Source: Pegea sp. RAD2-039 | Lineage: Eukaryota > Chordata > Thaliacea > Salpida > Salpidae | Assembly (NCBI GenBank): GCA_034620365.1 | Contig: JAQGEQ010000090.1 | Span: 682,001-746,000, forward strand | DNA: 64,000 nucleotides | Direction: 5' to 3' | Shown: positions 35,277-47,400 of the stretch, in pieces | How positions within the stretch are numbered: the stretch's first letter is position 1 | Layout of the letters: the number at the start of each line of letters is the position of its first letter | Made by a program: the position numbers and the translations under genes | Notes under the pieces: model-generated | Told to the model about the DNA's origin: nothing | The model's input: the letters and a program-made list of their open reading frames with translations, nothing else | The model's database searches: none

Positions 35277-37141
35277 TTCAGATTTAATGATAAAATAAAT
35301 AAAGACTCAAAAAATTTACAAACAAAATTTTGAAAAATTGAATAAATGAATTTATCAAAAATAAAACTTTAGAACCAAATCAATACCAGTAGTTTTTTGA
35401 TTAATTTTTTGACGATGGCCCCAAATAAATTTTAGTTTGATATTTTTAATGTTGTTTAATTGAATTAAGCGTAGAGCAAAAATGACACTAAAATATATTT
35501 TTTCAATATAAAGAAAAATTGATTATAGCAAGGTAAGTTTGTTACTCAGAAAAAAGTTGCTAAACTTTAATGTGGCAAAAGATAAGTTCTTAATTTCTTC
35601 GCCTAATTTTCAATTATTAATTTTATTCAACTTCTGACTGCAGATGACAGTTTATACAGCTCTTATAGCGAATAAAAAATAATATGATAGGTGACTAAAA
35701 GTACCACAGTTTAACATGTAGTAAAAAACAAAAACACTGCAAAGACATATTTGAATACAAATTATGAATCAAAACTAAAAAGTTACAAAATGAGTAGAGA
35801 AAATGAAGAAACTGGCATGTTTCTTACATGTGGCTTTGCTAAAAAAGTAGTTTAGTATTTCAAAAAGCTTGAGTAAAAAATAATTGACTTAATTAATCAT
35901 TTAAAAAGTTTTTATCGAATATTAAGATGCTCAAAAAATGATTGATTTCAATTGATTGATTTTAACTTAATTAATTATTTAAAAAGTTTTCCTTAAAGAT
36001 TAAAATGGTTCAACCTCGAATTTTGTAGACTTCTTATTTATATTAGTTACCTTTGATTTTCTGATTTTAAGAGTAATTTTTTTAAATTCCTAATGTACTC
36101 TAACTAAATAGAAAACGAAAAATGATTCACTGTTGCTGTGCAGCAATTATAAAAATATTTTAATTTAAGTTTTTTTATAAAGCCTGTTGTTGTAGCTAGT
36201 AGTAGATCATTATAAAATACGGACATTAGTTTTTACTAAAGAGGTACTTGAATTATAAAAGAAATACTAATTATATACCAATTTTTTTTTAATCCAAACT
36301 TTATAGAAAAACTCAGTTTGATATATCTTAGTTTATTAATTTAGTTTCATTTAATCAACTCAAAAACATAAAAATCCATTTTAGTTGCCTTTTTATAAGG
36401 ATTAGCACATTGCATGGCTAACAGGTCTGTTCGACTAGAAAGTTTGAATAGAAAATTTTATTTATTTTCAAATTTAAAACTTTTGTTGTTTGTTCTTCAT
36501 CTTGGTTTTACTATTAACCTAATTCTGTTGAATTTTCTAAAGTTGCAAATATATTTTTCATCTTAATATATATATCAAAATATACTTTTGATTGTAAATT
36601 TATGTTTTAATTATTATTTTGTTTTAATTTTCACTTTCAGTATAAGTTTCATTTTAATATTTAAATTTTCATATTTAATAGTATAAGATATCTTTGTTAT
36701 TTACTGTTTATTTAAAAGAATGATAATAATTAGTGGTTTAAAATTAAAAATAATTTTTTATAAAAGTCCAGTAACTTTTAAAAGAAAATTTTAATTTAGA
36801 AAAATTCAAATGTCTCATTTTTATTAAAAGGAAAACCTTTCATATAATTGTATTTTTTATTTTGTATTTATTTTGTATCCATTTAAAATGAAAATTTAAA
36901 TAAATAAATTTAAAATTAAAAAAATGTAAAAAAATTTCATTTATTTCATATTTTTCAAAGTAAATATATATTAATATTAAATTGTTTATATCATTAATTT
37001 TATTAAATTTATCAAGATAAATATTTTTACTATTCTATTTTAATATCTACTTTAATATTTCATAATTCACCATTAATTTTATTTAATTTTTGTAACAATT
37101 CTTTTATATACTTGCAGCTTTTTATAAAGTAGATTTATAAA
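35277..37141. other. AT-rich intergenic upstream of PUM3
   Basis: No gene or repeat recognised; A/T-rich throughout. Confidence 0.55.
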
Positions 37142-40100
37142 ATGGTTGAAAAGAATAAGAAACGGAAATCTGAAATAGCTGATGTAGAAAAACCAGGTAA
37201 AAAGTTGAAATATTTTTCAGTCAGAATGTTTGTTTTAAAACAAAAATCTTTTGATAAGTATTTTTAAGAATTTAGTTTTATATATTTTGAACTATATGAC
37301 TTTAAAAACAAAAATTATAAAGTTTTGTATTTAGAATATAATAAGAAATATAAATATTTAAATTGACATTTATAAGACAAATATATGTAAGAAACTAATT
37401 ATTATTAATTAAGACTTATTGCAAACATTAAAAATATTTATATTTCTATGATTTCAAATAAGTTTCATTTTTTTAATATTTCATTTTTATTTCAACAAAA
37501 CAAATTATTACTTTTAAATATAAATAAATGATAATAAATATGTAATTTATGTGATAAAAATTACTTCATTTATTAATTTATGGCCCTGATTTTAATCTTA
37601 TTCGAAACAAGCAAATATTAAGAAAATTATGAGTCAAATTATTACCTTGATATATAAAAACTGTAGAACAAATTTCTCTTATAGAACAAATTTGTTGAAT
37701 TTTGGTTCAGTTTACTTCGAGCTAACTTGTTTAGTATCAAGCTATTTTCCTCTGATATATTTTTCAGCTAAAAAGTTAAAGGCTAGCAATCCTGTTGGTA
37801 AAAAGGAAAAAGGTGTGAAGAAATTACAGAAAGAAACAGCTAAAACTAGAAGAGACCGGAAAATATTTAGGTAAAAATTAATATTTCTACAAATAATTTG
37901 TTAAGTTGTTTATTTAACAGACAAAAGCAGAAACCTAAATATGAATTAACATCTGAATCCAAAAAGATTTGGGAGAAGTTAAGAATTCAAAAAAATCAAC
38001 TTTCCAAGAAACAAAATTACGAATTAGTTGATGAATTGATGCAATTGGTCAAAAATAAAGATAAAAATGTGAGTATGATGTCATCAAAGGCTCCCAGTTG
38101 ATCCCAATATTCAACAAAAGCTCCCAGTTGATCTCAACATCCAACAGAAGCTCCTATTCGATCCCAACATCCAACAGAAGCTCCTATTCGATTCCAACAT
38201 CCAACAGAAGCTCCCAGTTGATCCCAACATCCAACAGAAGCTCCCAGTTGATTCCAACATCCAACAGAAGCTCCCAGTTGATCCCAACATCCAACAGAAG
38301 CTCCCAGTTGATCCCAACATCCAACAGAAGCTCCTATTCGATCCCAACATCCAACAAAAGCTCCTATTCGATTCCAACATCCAACAGAAGCTCCCAGTTG
38401 ATCCCAACATCCAACAGAAGCTCCCAGTTGATCCCAACATCCAACAGAAGCTCCCAGTTGATCCCAACATCCAACAGAAGCTCCCAGTTGATTCCAACAT
38501 CCAACAGAAGCTCCCAGTTGATCCCAACATCCAACAGAAGCTCCCAGTTGATCCCAACATCCAACAGAAGCTCCTATTCGATCCCAACATCCAACAAAAG
38601 CTCCTATTCGATTCCAACATCCAACAGAAGCTCCCAGTTGATCCCAACATCCAACAGAAGCTCCCAGTTGATCCCAACATCCAACAGAAGCTCCCAGTTG
38701 ATCCCAACATCCACAGAAGCTCCCAGTTGATCCCAACATCCAACAGAAGCTCCTATTCGATCCCAACATCCAACAAAAGCTCCTATTCGATTCCAACATC
38801 CAACAGAAGCTCCCAGTTGATCCCAACATCCAACAGAAGCTCCTATTCGATTCCAACATCCAACAGAAGCTCCTATTCGATTCCAACATCCAACAGAAGC
38901 TCCTAGTCGATTCCAACATCCAACAGAAGCTCCCAGTTAATTCCAACATCCAACAGAAGCTCCTAGTCGGTTCCAACATCCAACAGAAGCTCCTATTCGA
39001 TCCCAACATCCAACAGAAGCTCCCAGTTAATTCCAACATCCAACAGAAGCTCCTAGTCGGTTCCAACATCCAACAGAAGCTCCCAGTTGATCCCAACATT
39101 CAACAGAAGCTCCCAGTTAATTCCAACATCCAACAGAAGCTCCCAGTTGATCCCAACATCCAACAGAAGCTCCTAGTTGATTCCAACATCCAACAGAAGC
39201 TCCCAGTTGATCCCAACATCCAGCAAAACCTCTTTCCTACTTTTAAATCCTTCCAAATTTACCCCCTGGCTAACTTTCCATATTTTTCTAATATATTTTT
39301 TACCTTTACTCCTTCTCCTAGTTGTTGAATCTGGTGTATGCTCATGATACAAGTCGAATCATCCAAACATGTTTGAAAGAAGGAAGCGTTGAACAACGGA
39401 ATCAAATATTCGAGGAACTTAAAAATGATCTTTTGTTGCTGAGTAAAAACAAATATGCCAAAAATATTCTGTGGAAGATGGTGAAGTACGGGTAAGTTGC
39501 TAACTTCAGGGGTTTGTCATCATGTCGTGACGTCATCACTTGTTTCATAGCAACGCTGAACAGCGTGAACAAATAATCAACAGCTTTAAAGGACATATTT
39601 ACGATTTGATGAAAAAAAATCGGTTATCTGCTAGTATCATTGAATACTTTTATAATGATTATGCAAACGTGAAGCAACGTCAGATGATTACTCGAGAATT
39701 ATGTGGAAAGATGTTTCAACTTCACGCGGTTTGTAGCTGTAAAAATCGCGTTTTCGCGTTCCTTATTAATTACTGTGTAGAAATCAGAAGAATTGCCATT
39801 TACTGAGGTTTGGAAACTGCTCGAAACTGACGAAGAGAAGAAGTCGTTGCTATGCAGCTTTCATAAAGCGTTGCTACCATTCGCTGAAAAAGCGGTGATG
39901 ACGTGTACAGTTCTTCATCAAGTATTCCATGATTACTTCATCGTTTGCAACGATTCGAAATTACGAAGTGTAAGTCAGATAGTCCATCAGTAAAACATTT
40001 GGCCAGTAATCGAAGGACCCGGGTTCGAATACAGCATTTACCCTTTTTTTTTTAATAGGAAATGATTGAATCAGTTCGAGATGTCCTCGTCCATATAATG

Positions 40101-41190
40101 CACTCTCGCGAAGGTGCTTACGTCACAATGAGATGTTTGTGGTTTGGAACAAAGAAAGATCGGAAAGTGATCCTGAAAACGATGAAGGAGTTTGTGTTGA
40201 AATTATGTTGTGAAGAATTTGGATATTTTGTTCTTTTAACATCTTTTGATTGTATTGATGATACAGTGTTCCTTAAAAAAGCGATCATTAATGTAAGTCA
40301 CGTGCTTCAAAATAAACAAATGATGACGTCATCATTACAGACGATTATGAAGAATATCGATGACGTCATCAAAGATGAATATGGAGTGAAAGTTTTGATT
40401 TATCTGATGTCACCACGTGACCCGTCACATTTCACGTCACAAACCATCAAACTTCTCGAAGAAGGTCTCAACAATCCAACTAGGTTTGAATCAACTTCGG
40501 GAAAGTCCCAAAAATTTCATTTCTTCGATTTTCAGTAAAAAAGGAAATGACCAACGTCATAAAGAACTTCTCGAAGCTGTGACGTCACCAGTAGCTCAGT
40601 ATCTCGCCGATAACATCGAAGATTTGATGTTTGACGTCAAACGGTTTTTCCTGATCAAAATTGCCTTGACTAATTGTCCAGTGGACCAATTGGAACCTCT
40701 GTTTAAGGTGGTTGGAGGTCTATTTGCTGTTCCTTTTGAAGCTGGTCAAAAGGATAAAAAGGGACATGTTAGTAGTCACGTGATGATGACGTCATCACAT
40801 GCTAATGACGTCATTTGCAGTTACATGTGGTCGAGGAGTTGACGTCACACGCGGCGCTGAAGAAGATTATCAAATTTGAATCGAAGCAGGTCATCGAGAA
40901 AATCAGAGGTAATTTCCCGAAGATGAAATTCTTCTCGTTTTGATTTAGGGGATTTTTTTGTAGAAAAAGCCGATTTCTCGCTGTTTCTCTTGAATCAAGT
41001 CGATGCCGAGCATTTGTATTCGATGACGTCATGTAGTCGCGGTATTTCCTTTTTACTTGGATTTGTCGAAAGTGAATGTGCGATGACGTCATCACTGGCT
41101 AAGAAGATGTTAAATGAAAAAATTGAAGGTTTGAAAGAAAGAAACGAATCAAAATTAAAGGAAATTTTGTTAACAAAATTAAATGAATGA
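37142..41190 (+). CDS. PUM3: Pumilio homolog 3 (Puf6/CPL-type PUM repeat protein)
   Basis: Nucleolar RNA/DNA-binding protein; yeast Puf6 of the same family acts in 60S ribosome assembly. Eleven exons in frame: 37142-37196, 37768-37870, 37921-38068, 39322-39491, 39551-39728, 39781-39969, 40059-40292, 40341-40483, 40536-40767, 40821-40908, 40964-41190; 588 aa (vertebrate PUM3 about 650). The N-terminus is lysine-rich (KNKKRK, KKEKGVKKL), fitting nucleolar targeting. Then come family blocks VYAHDTSRIIQ, KYAKNILWKMVKYG, SFKGHIYDLM, REGAYVTMRCLWFGTKKDRK, SFDCIDDT and KVLIYLMSPRDPSH, i.e. PUM repeats and the CPL region. Most introns are 48-89 nt; two are longer (571 nt and 1253 nt), the latter carrying the minisatellite. 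The 48-nt intron 40293-40340 is stop-free and a multiple of three. TGACGTCA occurs repeatedly in both exons and introns. Confidence 0.95.
38084..39229. repeat. 30-bp minisatellite in PUM3 intron
   Basis: About 38 units of GATCCCAACATCCAACAGAA plus a variable ten bases (GCTCCCAGTT, GCTCCTATTC or GCTCCTAGTC). Variants are ordered: the pair with CAACAAAAG recurs at about 38350, 38590 and 38770, indicating higher-order blocks of 240 and 180 bp. Because the unit is 30 nt, frames stay open across the array on both strands, up to 321 codons. One 29-bp unit near 38712 shifts the frame. The flanking exons splice across it (donor 38069, acceptor ending 39321). Confidence 0.97.
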
Positions 41191-41234
41191 CCGAAAATGG
41201 ATTCTTGCTTTTTTGGCATAAACTAAAATCGTTC

Positions 41235-41240
41235 AATAAA
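41235..41240 (+). terminator. PUM3 poly(A) signal
   Basis: AATAAA 45 nt after the stop codon; a second AATAAA follows at 41248. Confidence 0.6.
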
Positions 41241-41287
41241 TTTCCGAAATAAAAACTTTTGTGCTGATTCATCTCAACGTGATGACG

Positions 41288-41765
41288 TCATCGTTGTGTA
41301 TCTAGAAGTAACTTGAATGAAATGTTAGAAATGAAATTACTGAGATTATTTAGAAGCAACTTTAGATTCATGAGTTGCAGAATTTGATGATTCAAATAAA
41401 TCCGTCGAATTTCCAAAGTATCTAATTTGAAGAAACTGAGACGATGTTTATAACTATCATATTTAATAATAAGTTTCCTGCATACTAATCTTGTAAATGT
41501 GGCCTGAACAGATTCGATTTTTTTGATACCACTAACTTGATATGGCATCCATGCACTGACATTGTATTCAAGAATTGGACGTACGTACAATTTGAAAAGA
41601 TTGACAAAAAGCATAGATCCTTAGAATTAAGAGTCTTTATAATAAGGTAGACATGATTGATTGATTTTCCAAAGATTTTAGAAACATAATTGTGCCATTT
41701 AAAGTCAGATGATAGAGTAATGACAAGGTCTAGGACCGAAGATATTTGTTGAATAATAAATCTAT
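41288..41765 (-). pseudogene. fragment of LINE reverse transcriptase (CR1/L2/Jockey-like)
   Basis: The minus strand encodes DLVITLSSDFKWHNYV, then LYVRPILEYNVSAWMPY and IESVQATFTRLVCRKL, the standard thumb/C-terminal block of non-LTR reverse transcriptases (D-L-G-V, L-Y-x-x-x-V-R-P-I-L-E-Y, W-x-P, I-E-x-V-Q). There is no start codon or catalytic YxDD region. It lies just past the PUM3 poly(A) site, tail to tail. It could belong to the same LINE family as the 3' ends at 6 kb, 9.5 kb and 27.7 kb, but the pieces do not overlap, so this is untested. Confidence 0.85.
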
Positions 41766-43630
41766 GTTTGTCTAAGGAATTTGAAGCTGGTTAACATTAT
41801 ATTCAACAATTTGTAAAATTGAGATAGAGTATTACTTTCATAACGAATCTAATAATTAATTTCATATTTAAATCTTTCAATAATCTTTGAAAAATTCACT
41901 TCAATTTGATTTTAAAAAAAATTTCATTTTCTTCTTTTTGTTTTGAAATCACAAAATATTATTCTGATTTGTATTTTATAAATAATTTCATTCAAAATGT
42001 CAGCTTATAAAAGATATGATGCAAAGATTAATTTCTTTTTCATTTTAATAAAAACACACTCTACAAAATTTTGAGTGTTTTTTGTAAAAATATCTAAACT
42101 TAAGAGAGATGCAGAAATCTTTAAAGCATCTTTTAAATCTCGATAAAACTCACTCTTCTGAAAACACGCACATGTAATTAATCTAATTGAATAGAAATTT
42201 GAGAAAATGTATAAAATCATTGTAGACATGAGTATACGTAAATGTTAATCAAATGAAATTCAATCAGATGTTTAAATAGAAGATTTGATTATCAAAAGTT
42301 GGAAGTATACAAAATAAAAGCTTTCATCTGACAAACGGTTTAAACGATTTATTTGAAATAAAATAAAAATTGAAGAAAATTAAAAAAAAATACTTTTTAT
42401 CGCATCAATAAATAAATAGAATTTGAAATTTGAAACTTAAAGATATAAAAATAAAATTATAAGATTTCAAATTGAATTATAGTAGTTAAGATTACAAACA
42501 AATCTTACTGATGATGATTGAAGACACTTAATTAATCAAATTTTATTTAAAGCAGTTATTTGGAAGATATTAGATTTCAACTTATTTCATATTAGATTTA
42601 GTAACTGAATCAGAAAGTCATAATTCAATTGTCAAAACAGTCTATGTGGTCGTTTTTACTCTTTGAAGGGATTTACTTATCTAATTTATGATGCTGAGAT
42701 AAAGTGGGAGATTATGACTAGAAAATGAGGTAATAAGTTCCCACGCTACTTATACACGTTGGTGTTCCTAAAAACAACCGCGCTTCTAGTTTCATGACGT
42801 CATGCTTCGATAGAAGACAATTAATAGTGGCGAAAGTGGAAATATATTTTATTTACAGCACAGAACAGTTGAATTGTATAAATCTACTTTTACATTGATC
42901 CACATTTAACTTGATAGTCTATTACATCTTGTTTAGTTTTTCTGCTATGCGACAAACAGTCTCTCATCTCCAAAACTTCTTTTAGCTTGAAATGTAAACA
43001 TCACTATGAGATGAGAGCTTTGAAATTTGATTCAGTTTACTTATTTTTAGTTTTTTTGTTTCATTGAAGGCTTTAGCAATTACTAAGAAAGAATAAGAAG
43101 GATTTTTAATATTTAATTTCAAGTTTGATCCAAATCCGAGTTAGTTATTCAGTTTTTTTAAATATGCTTCAGCCGAGAACGGTTCTGCTGTAAGCCAGGG
43201 CAGAAATTATCGAGATCCAGTTGTTGCCCATGTATGGTCCACCTTGGGTCGACCTTTGACCTGGTTGGCGAGTATGGTGACCACAGACATGGATAAGTAA
43301 TTACAGTTACTAAGTTTTAGTTTATTTACAGATTTTAGATAACTTTAAAGACTATTAATGATGTAACATATTTCTATTTAAAAAAACTTTTATTCTAAAT
43401 CTTGTAAATCTTTCATCAGGTTTTCTGAGCTTTATTTTTCAGACTTGAGTTTATTTATAAAAGATAAATTTCGAATCAGCAATTTTAGATGTAGATAAAT
43501 TTATGGAATTTACGATTATATAAATGTTTTTCATTCTAGAAATTTAAAACAAATTTTTATGATTTAAGAACCTTGCACAATCACTAAAAAACTTATTTTC
43601 AGAAACTAAACTGCTAATTAACATCAGATA
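41766..43630. other. intergenic, contains lectin upstream duplicate and a repeat fragment
   Basis: The block 42590-42740 is repeated upstream of the second lectin gene at 45900-46060 (shared ATCAGAAAGTCATAATTCAA and TGACTAGAAAATGAGGTAAT variants). At 43165-43230 there is a divergent relative of the reverse complement of 54741-54805 (both with CCAGTTGTTGCCCA). Single TGACGTCA at about 42795. Confidence 0.65.
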
Positions 43631-44428
43631 ATGTCAGTTATCTTCAAATTTTTCATGACTTTATTTGTAAGTTATCAAATTTATCAGCTTCCTGCGTCAA
43701 TGGCAAATCCTCCTCGTATCTATGACGATAATCCGTTGAAATCTTTGAAGAAATGTCCTTTTGTTGTTGAAACTGATTCCAATACAGTTTTGATAGTGGA
43801 TCGCTCCTTAAAATATGATGATGCAATCAACCATTGTAAAGATCTTGGATATGAGTTGCTTACTATAAAAACTAAAGAAGATTTCCACCAACTTCAACCA
43901 TTCATGGAGATCTGTACACTGGTTGAAGGAGATAACGAACGTGAAAATGTAGTTCGTAGATCTAATAAAGATATGTGGCATGCTGGAGCTGTTGTAGAAG
44001 ACGATAAAGGAGTTTGGAGTGATGGAACAAGTTTTAATGTCCCTCAATTAAAAGATTTTGTAAGAGAACCTATTACAACTGGTCCTTTGTCATTTAGTAT
44101 GTTCCAAGATAAATTTCTAGTGAGAATTAGAAAGATGCCATTTTTTTGTCGAATGAATAAACCAACGACGACGACAGGATCTCAATCAACAACTCAAAAT
44201 ACAGAAGTTACGCCACCTAGTGTGGAAGTTTCGACTTTTAATACAGATGTTGCAACACCATATGCAGATGTAGTAAGGTCTGATCTTGTTAAAACAACAG
44301 ATTGTTCTTTTAAAGGAAGCCATTTTGACTATTCGATAACTTTATCTATAATTTGTTATTGTGGTGGCTTGATGCTTGTAGTGATAATACTTGCTTCTTT
44401 GATAGCTGTCAAGTGTTCAAGAGAATAA
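43631..44428 (+). CDS. C-type-lectin-like type I membrane protein, short paralogue
   Basis: 265 aa, one exon. N-terminal hydrophobic signal (FKFFMTLFVSYQIYQLPAS). A C-type-lectin-like domain spans about residues 42-173, with Cys at 42, 69, 95 and 173, the helix-1 pattern YDDAINHCKDLGYELLTIKT and the core WHAGAVVEDDKGVWSDGTSFN. No EPN or QPD sugar-binding triplet is visible, so calcium-dependent sugar binding is doubtful. A Thr/Ser stalk follows with one copy of a TPPSVEVSTFNTD unit, then a transmembrane helix at about 236-260 and a five-residue cytoplasmic tail. Met-1 or Met-9 could be the start: similarity with the paralogue begins just after Met-1. A splice acceptor (TTTTCAG) lies 29 nt upstream of the ATG and suggests a non-coding first exon or trans-splicing. 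Confidence 0.85.
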   Translation: MSVIFKFFMTLFVSYQIYQLPASMANPPRIYDDNPLKSLKKCPFVVETDSNTVLIVDRSLKYDDAINHCKDLGYELLTIKTKEDFHQLQPFMEICTLVEGDNERENVVRRSNKDMWHAGAVVEDDKGVWSDGTSFNVPQLKDFVREPITTGPLSFSMFQDKFLVRIRKMPFFCRMNKPTTTTGSQSTTQNTEVTPPSVEVSTFNTDVATPYADVVRSDLVKTTDCSFKGSHFDYSITLSIICYCGGLMLVVIILASLIAVKCSRE

Positions 44429-47400
44429 ATAAATTAATTTCAAAAAGATTTGAATGGTTCTTCTGAGTTTAAGAATAAGCTGCAAACTAAATTCAGTTAA
44501 ATTTACTGATATTCTACTTGAAGAACTACTTATGTTTGTTCGAAGTGATTTCATTTATCTGAATAATTTCAGAACATTTTGAAATCTTTAATTATGTTAA
44601 TGTTTATGTCATCATTGTCAAAATAGAACAATTTCAAAATAGCAAATTACAGATTTAAAAAAAGTTTTTTTTCTAATTTACAAATTTTTTCTGACTTATT
44701 GTTCGCTGAAACTAAACTAAAAGTTAATTTTAATAAAATATTTTAATGAAACCAATTTTAAGTTTTTCTGATAAGTCAGTGTTACCAAAGAATTTTCAAA
44801 CAATTTTCAAACATACAATCACGACAGTATAATTTTTTGATTCAAAATTCTTTGTTACAAATTCTGAAATTATTTTGAATTTGATCTTTTCAGTAATCGA
44901 GTCAATTTGTAAAGTTTAAAGAATTTTTCGAAAATAAAAAACTGTTGATGACTCATTGCTGATAATTTCATTATTTGATAAATAAAAGTATTTCGTTAGA
45001 GAATTCATTTCATTAAAAATGTGACAATAAACTAATAAGTTAAATAAATATAGATGCTGTAGAAGGTTACCAATAATAGCAGATAATAGTGGAAATCTAT
45101 TTTAATATTAAGAAGTAGTTATTAATATTATAACACGGATTTTTTTAAATGGGCCTTTTTCTATAACGACCATTTTATCAACGTAAAAGGTCAAATGTTA
45201 AACGCCCAAAAAAGTCATCGACTGAATTGATTCTCAGCTTAAAGATTGCTAACGATAAAACTTGTTCAAATCTCAAATTTCTGCCTACTACTTATGACTT
45301 GAATCCTGAGTTACAAATTTTATTGTTTTCTAAACATTCACAGAAGCTATTTTCATCCACATAAAACTTCAAATAATTTCCATCTTAAGATTCATTTAAA
45401 TTAATTTAAATTTTGTGGCGACCCAAAATAAGAAAATATTTGAATGTTTAAATTCAAAGAAGCATAATATATTTCTAATTGAAGCAAACGTGTGTTGTTG
45501 TTATAAACTTTTCAGGGTTGCAAATTATAATTTTAAAAATATCATTAAGTTAAATAAATGTGAGACTCATGAATAAATTCTACGTTTGAAGAGTCAAATC
45601 TGAAATAGATTAGTTTTTAAAAAATATAATTTACAACTTATAGATTTAATTGTTAATTTTCCAGATAAACATTTCTTAACTTTTATACGATTCGATTACA
45701 CTGAAAATTTTCTAGCATTTCTGAGAATATGTTATTCAATATTAAAGAAAATAAAGAAAAGTTTTGTATTCGTTTGTTGTTACAACTACAAATACACAAC
45801 CATTAATTGCAAAACTTTCTAAAAAATGAATTCTTAGCATCATTTAAATTGAATTTTAAAAAATTTAAAAACTTTTCTTCAACTTTTCAACTGATATTAC
45901 ATTTCACCCGCTTAGTAACTAAATCAGAAAGTCATAATTCAATTGTCAAAACATCTTAACTAATCACTTTTTGTTCTTTGAAGGGCTTTAAAGTGACGAA
46001 TTATGACTAGAAAATTATGTAAAGTTTGAAAATGAGGTAATAAGAGGTGTTTAGTGCGTAAGAATTGTCCTGTGAATTTTGAAAATAATATTTGTTGATG
46101 AAATAAAACATATGAAAGAAACTTTCTTTGATTGTGATAATATTATTTTATTGCATAGTGTCTTTGTTTGCTTGTTTTGTTTAAAATAATTTGATACTTA
46201 GGGCTATAAAAAAAGCATCTATTTGTTTAAAAGTTATTAAATTTCAATGGTGTGCTCAATAATCTTTACTTTTTCAATTCTAAAAATATAAGAATATATC
46301 TTTTGTGTATTTCTAACTGTAAATGTAGCACGAATTTAATTGTCATGAAAACATAATTTAGAACAAAAAAGTTTATTTTCTCCCACAAAAGTTGAAAAGA
46401 TTTCTTTTGAAAGAAAACAATCATTTCTAAATATAAACAAATTCTTGTTTTTAAAGAATTGTAAATTTAAACTTGACTTGAAATTATTTCCATTTAATGT
46501 TTTAACTGAATTAGTTTGAGATTGATCTCGTGAAAGCCATATTTGTTGTGATTTTTCACATATTTTAAAACAAATTAATTGTAAAAATTTTGTTTGTTTG
46601 ATTTGTTTTCCATTAAAGTTAGAAATTTGTGTCACAAAAAGGGTTTTTTCTCATTTTTTTTATGTTTAAATTTTATGTTTGGCAACATCTTTTTATGAAA
46701 TATATTCTTGTTTTATTTGGCTCTTATTTGATCTTATGACCAAAAGAAGTCAAAATGTTTATTCTCAGAAAATAATTTGGTTTGTAGAAGGTCTTCAAAG
46801 ATCTAGATATAATCTAATTGCTCACGAACTGAAGTGATTTCATCTTAATCAAATTAAAACTTTCTTTCTCACTAATAACTGTTTTTAGGACTTAAAAGTT
46901 GATTCAGTTTCTTTAGTTTTTTGTTTAATTAAAGACTTTAGCTAAGAATTGTGAAGTAAGTTTTATTTATGATACTTTCAAAAATAATTTTCATTATTTC
47001 AATAAGTTTAAATATTTTACTGTTTAACATTAAGCTTTGTCTGAAGTCTAGAAACTTTTTTATTTACAAAAATATTCTTGAGTTTTATTTTTAGAGTCTC
47101 CAAGAAAAATCCAAACAACAAGTTAGAAACTCGTAGTGTTTTAAAGATCTATCAGTTTTGGTTTTATATGAGCCAAATTTTGAAAAGGTGTTTTGAAGTG
47201 ATTGTGACTATACTCTTTAAAATTTCTTCATTTTTGAATAATTTCATTAAAACGCCTTTCTTCAGCCAGAAGAATTTATTAAGATGTAAAAATATCAATT
47301 CATTCTAAAATAGATTTGAAAGTTGAAAACAGTTTGTTTAACAGTTGAAAAGAAATCATTAATTGTTTGAAAAGGTTGGAATTTAATTACTTCCGGTTAA

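Noticed and set aside
38111..39099. Long minus- and plus-strand ORFs in the PUM3 intron array (up to 321 aa)
   Set aside because: They are a consequence of a 30-nt tandem unit lacking stops; the flanking PUM3 exons splice across the array and the ORFs have no non-repeat domain.
38084..39229. Resemblance to a CRISPR array
   Set aside because: There are no unique spacers; the whole 30-bp unit is repeated end to end, and the setting is a eukaryotic intron.
43808..44047. Antisense ORFs over both lectin domains (43808-44047 and 48450-48689)
   Set aside because: Shadows of the lectin coding frame, conserved only because the sense strand is conserved.
46336..46635. 99-aa minus-strand ORF between the lectin genes
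   Set aside because: Composition is Lys/Asn/Phe-rich as expected from AT-rich chance reading; no domain or neighbouring exon.
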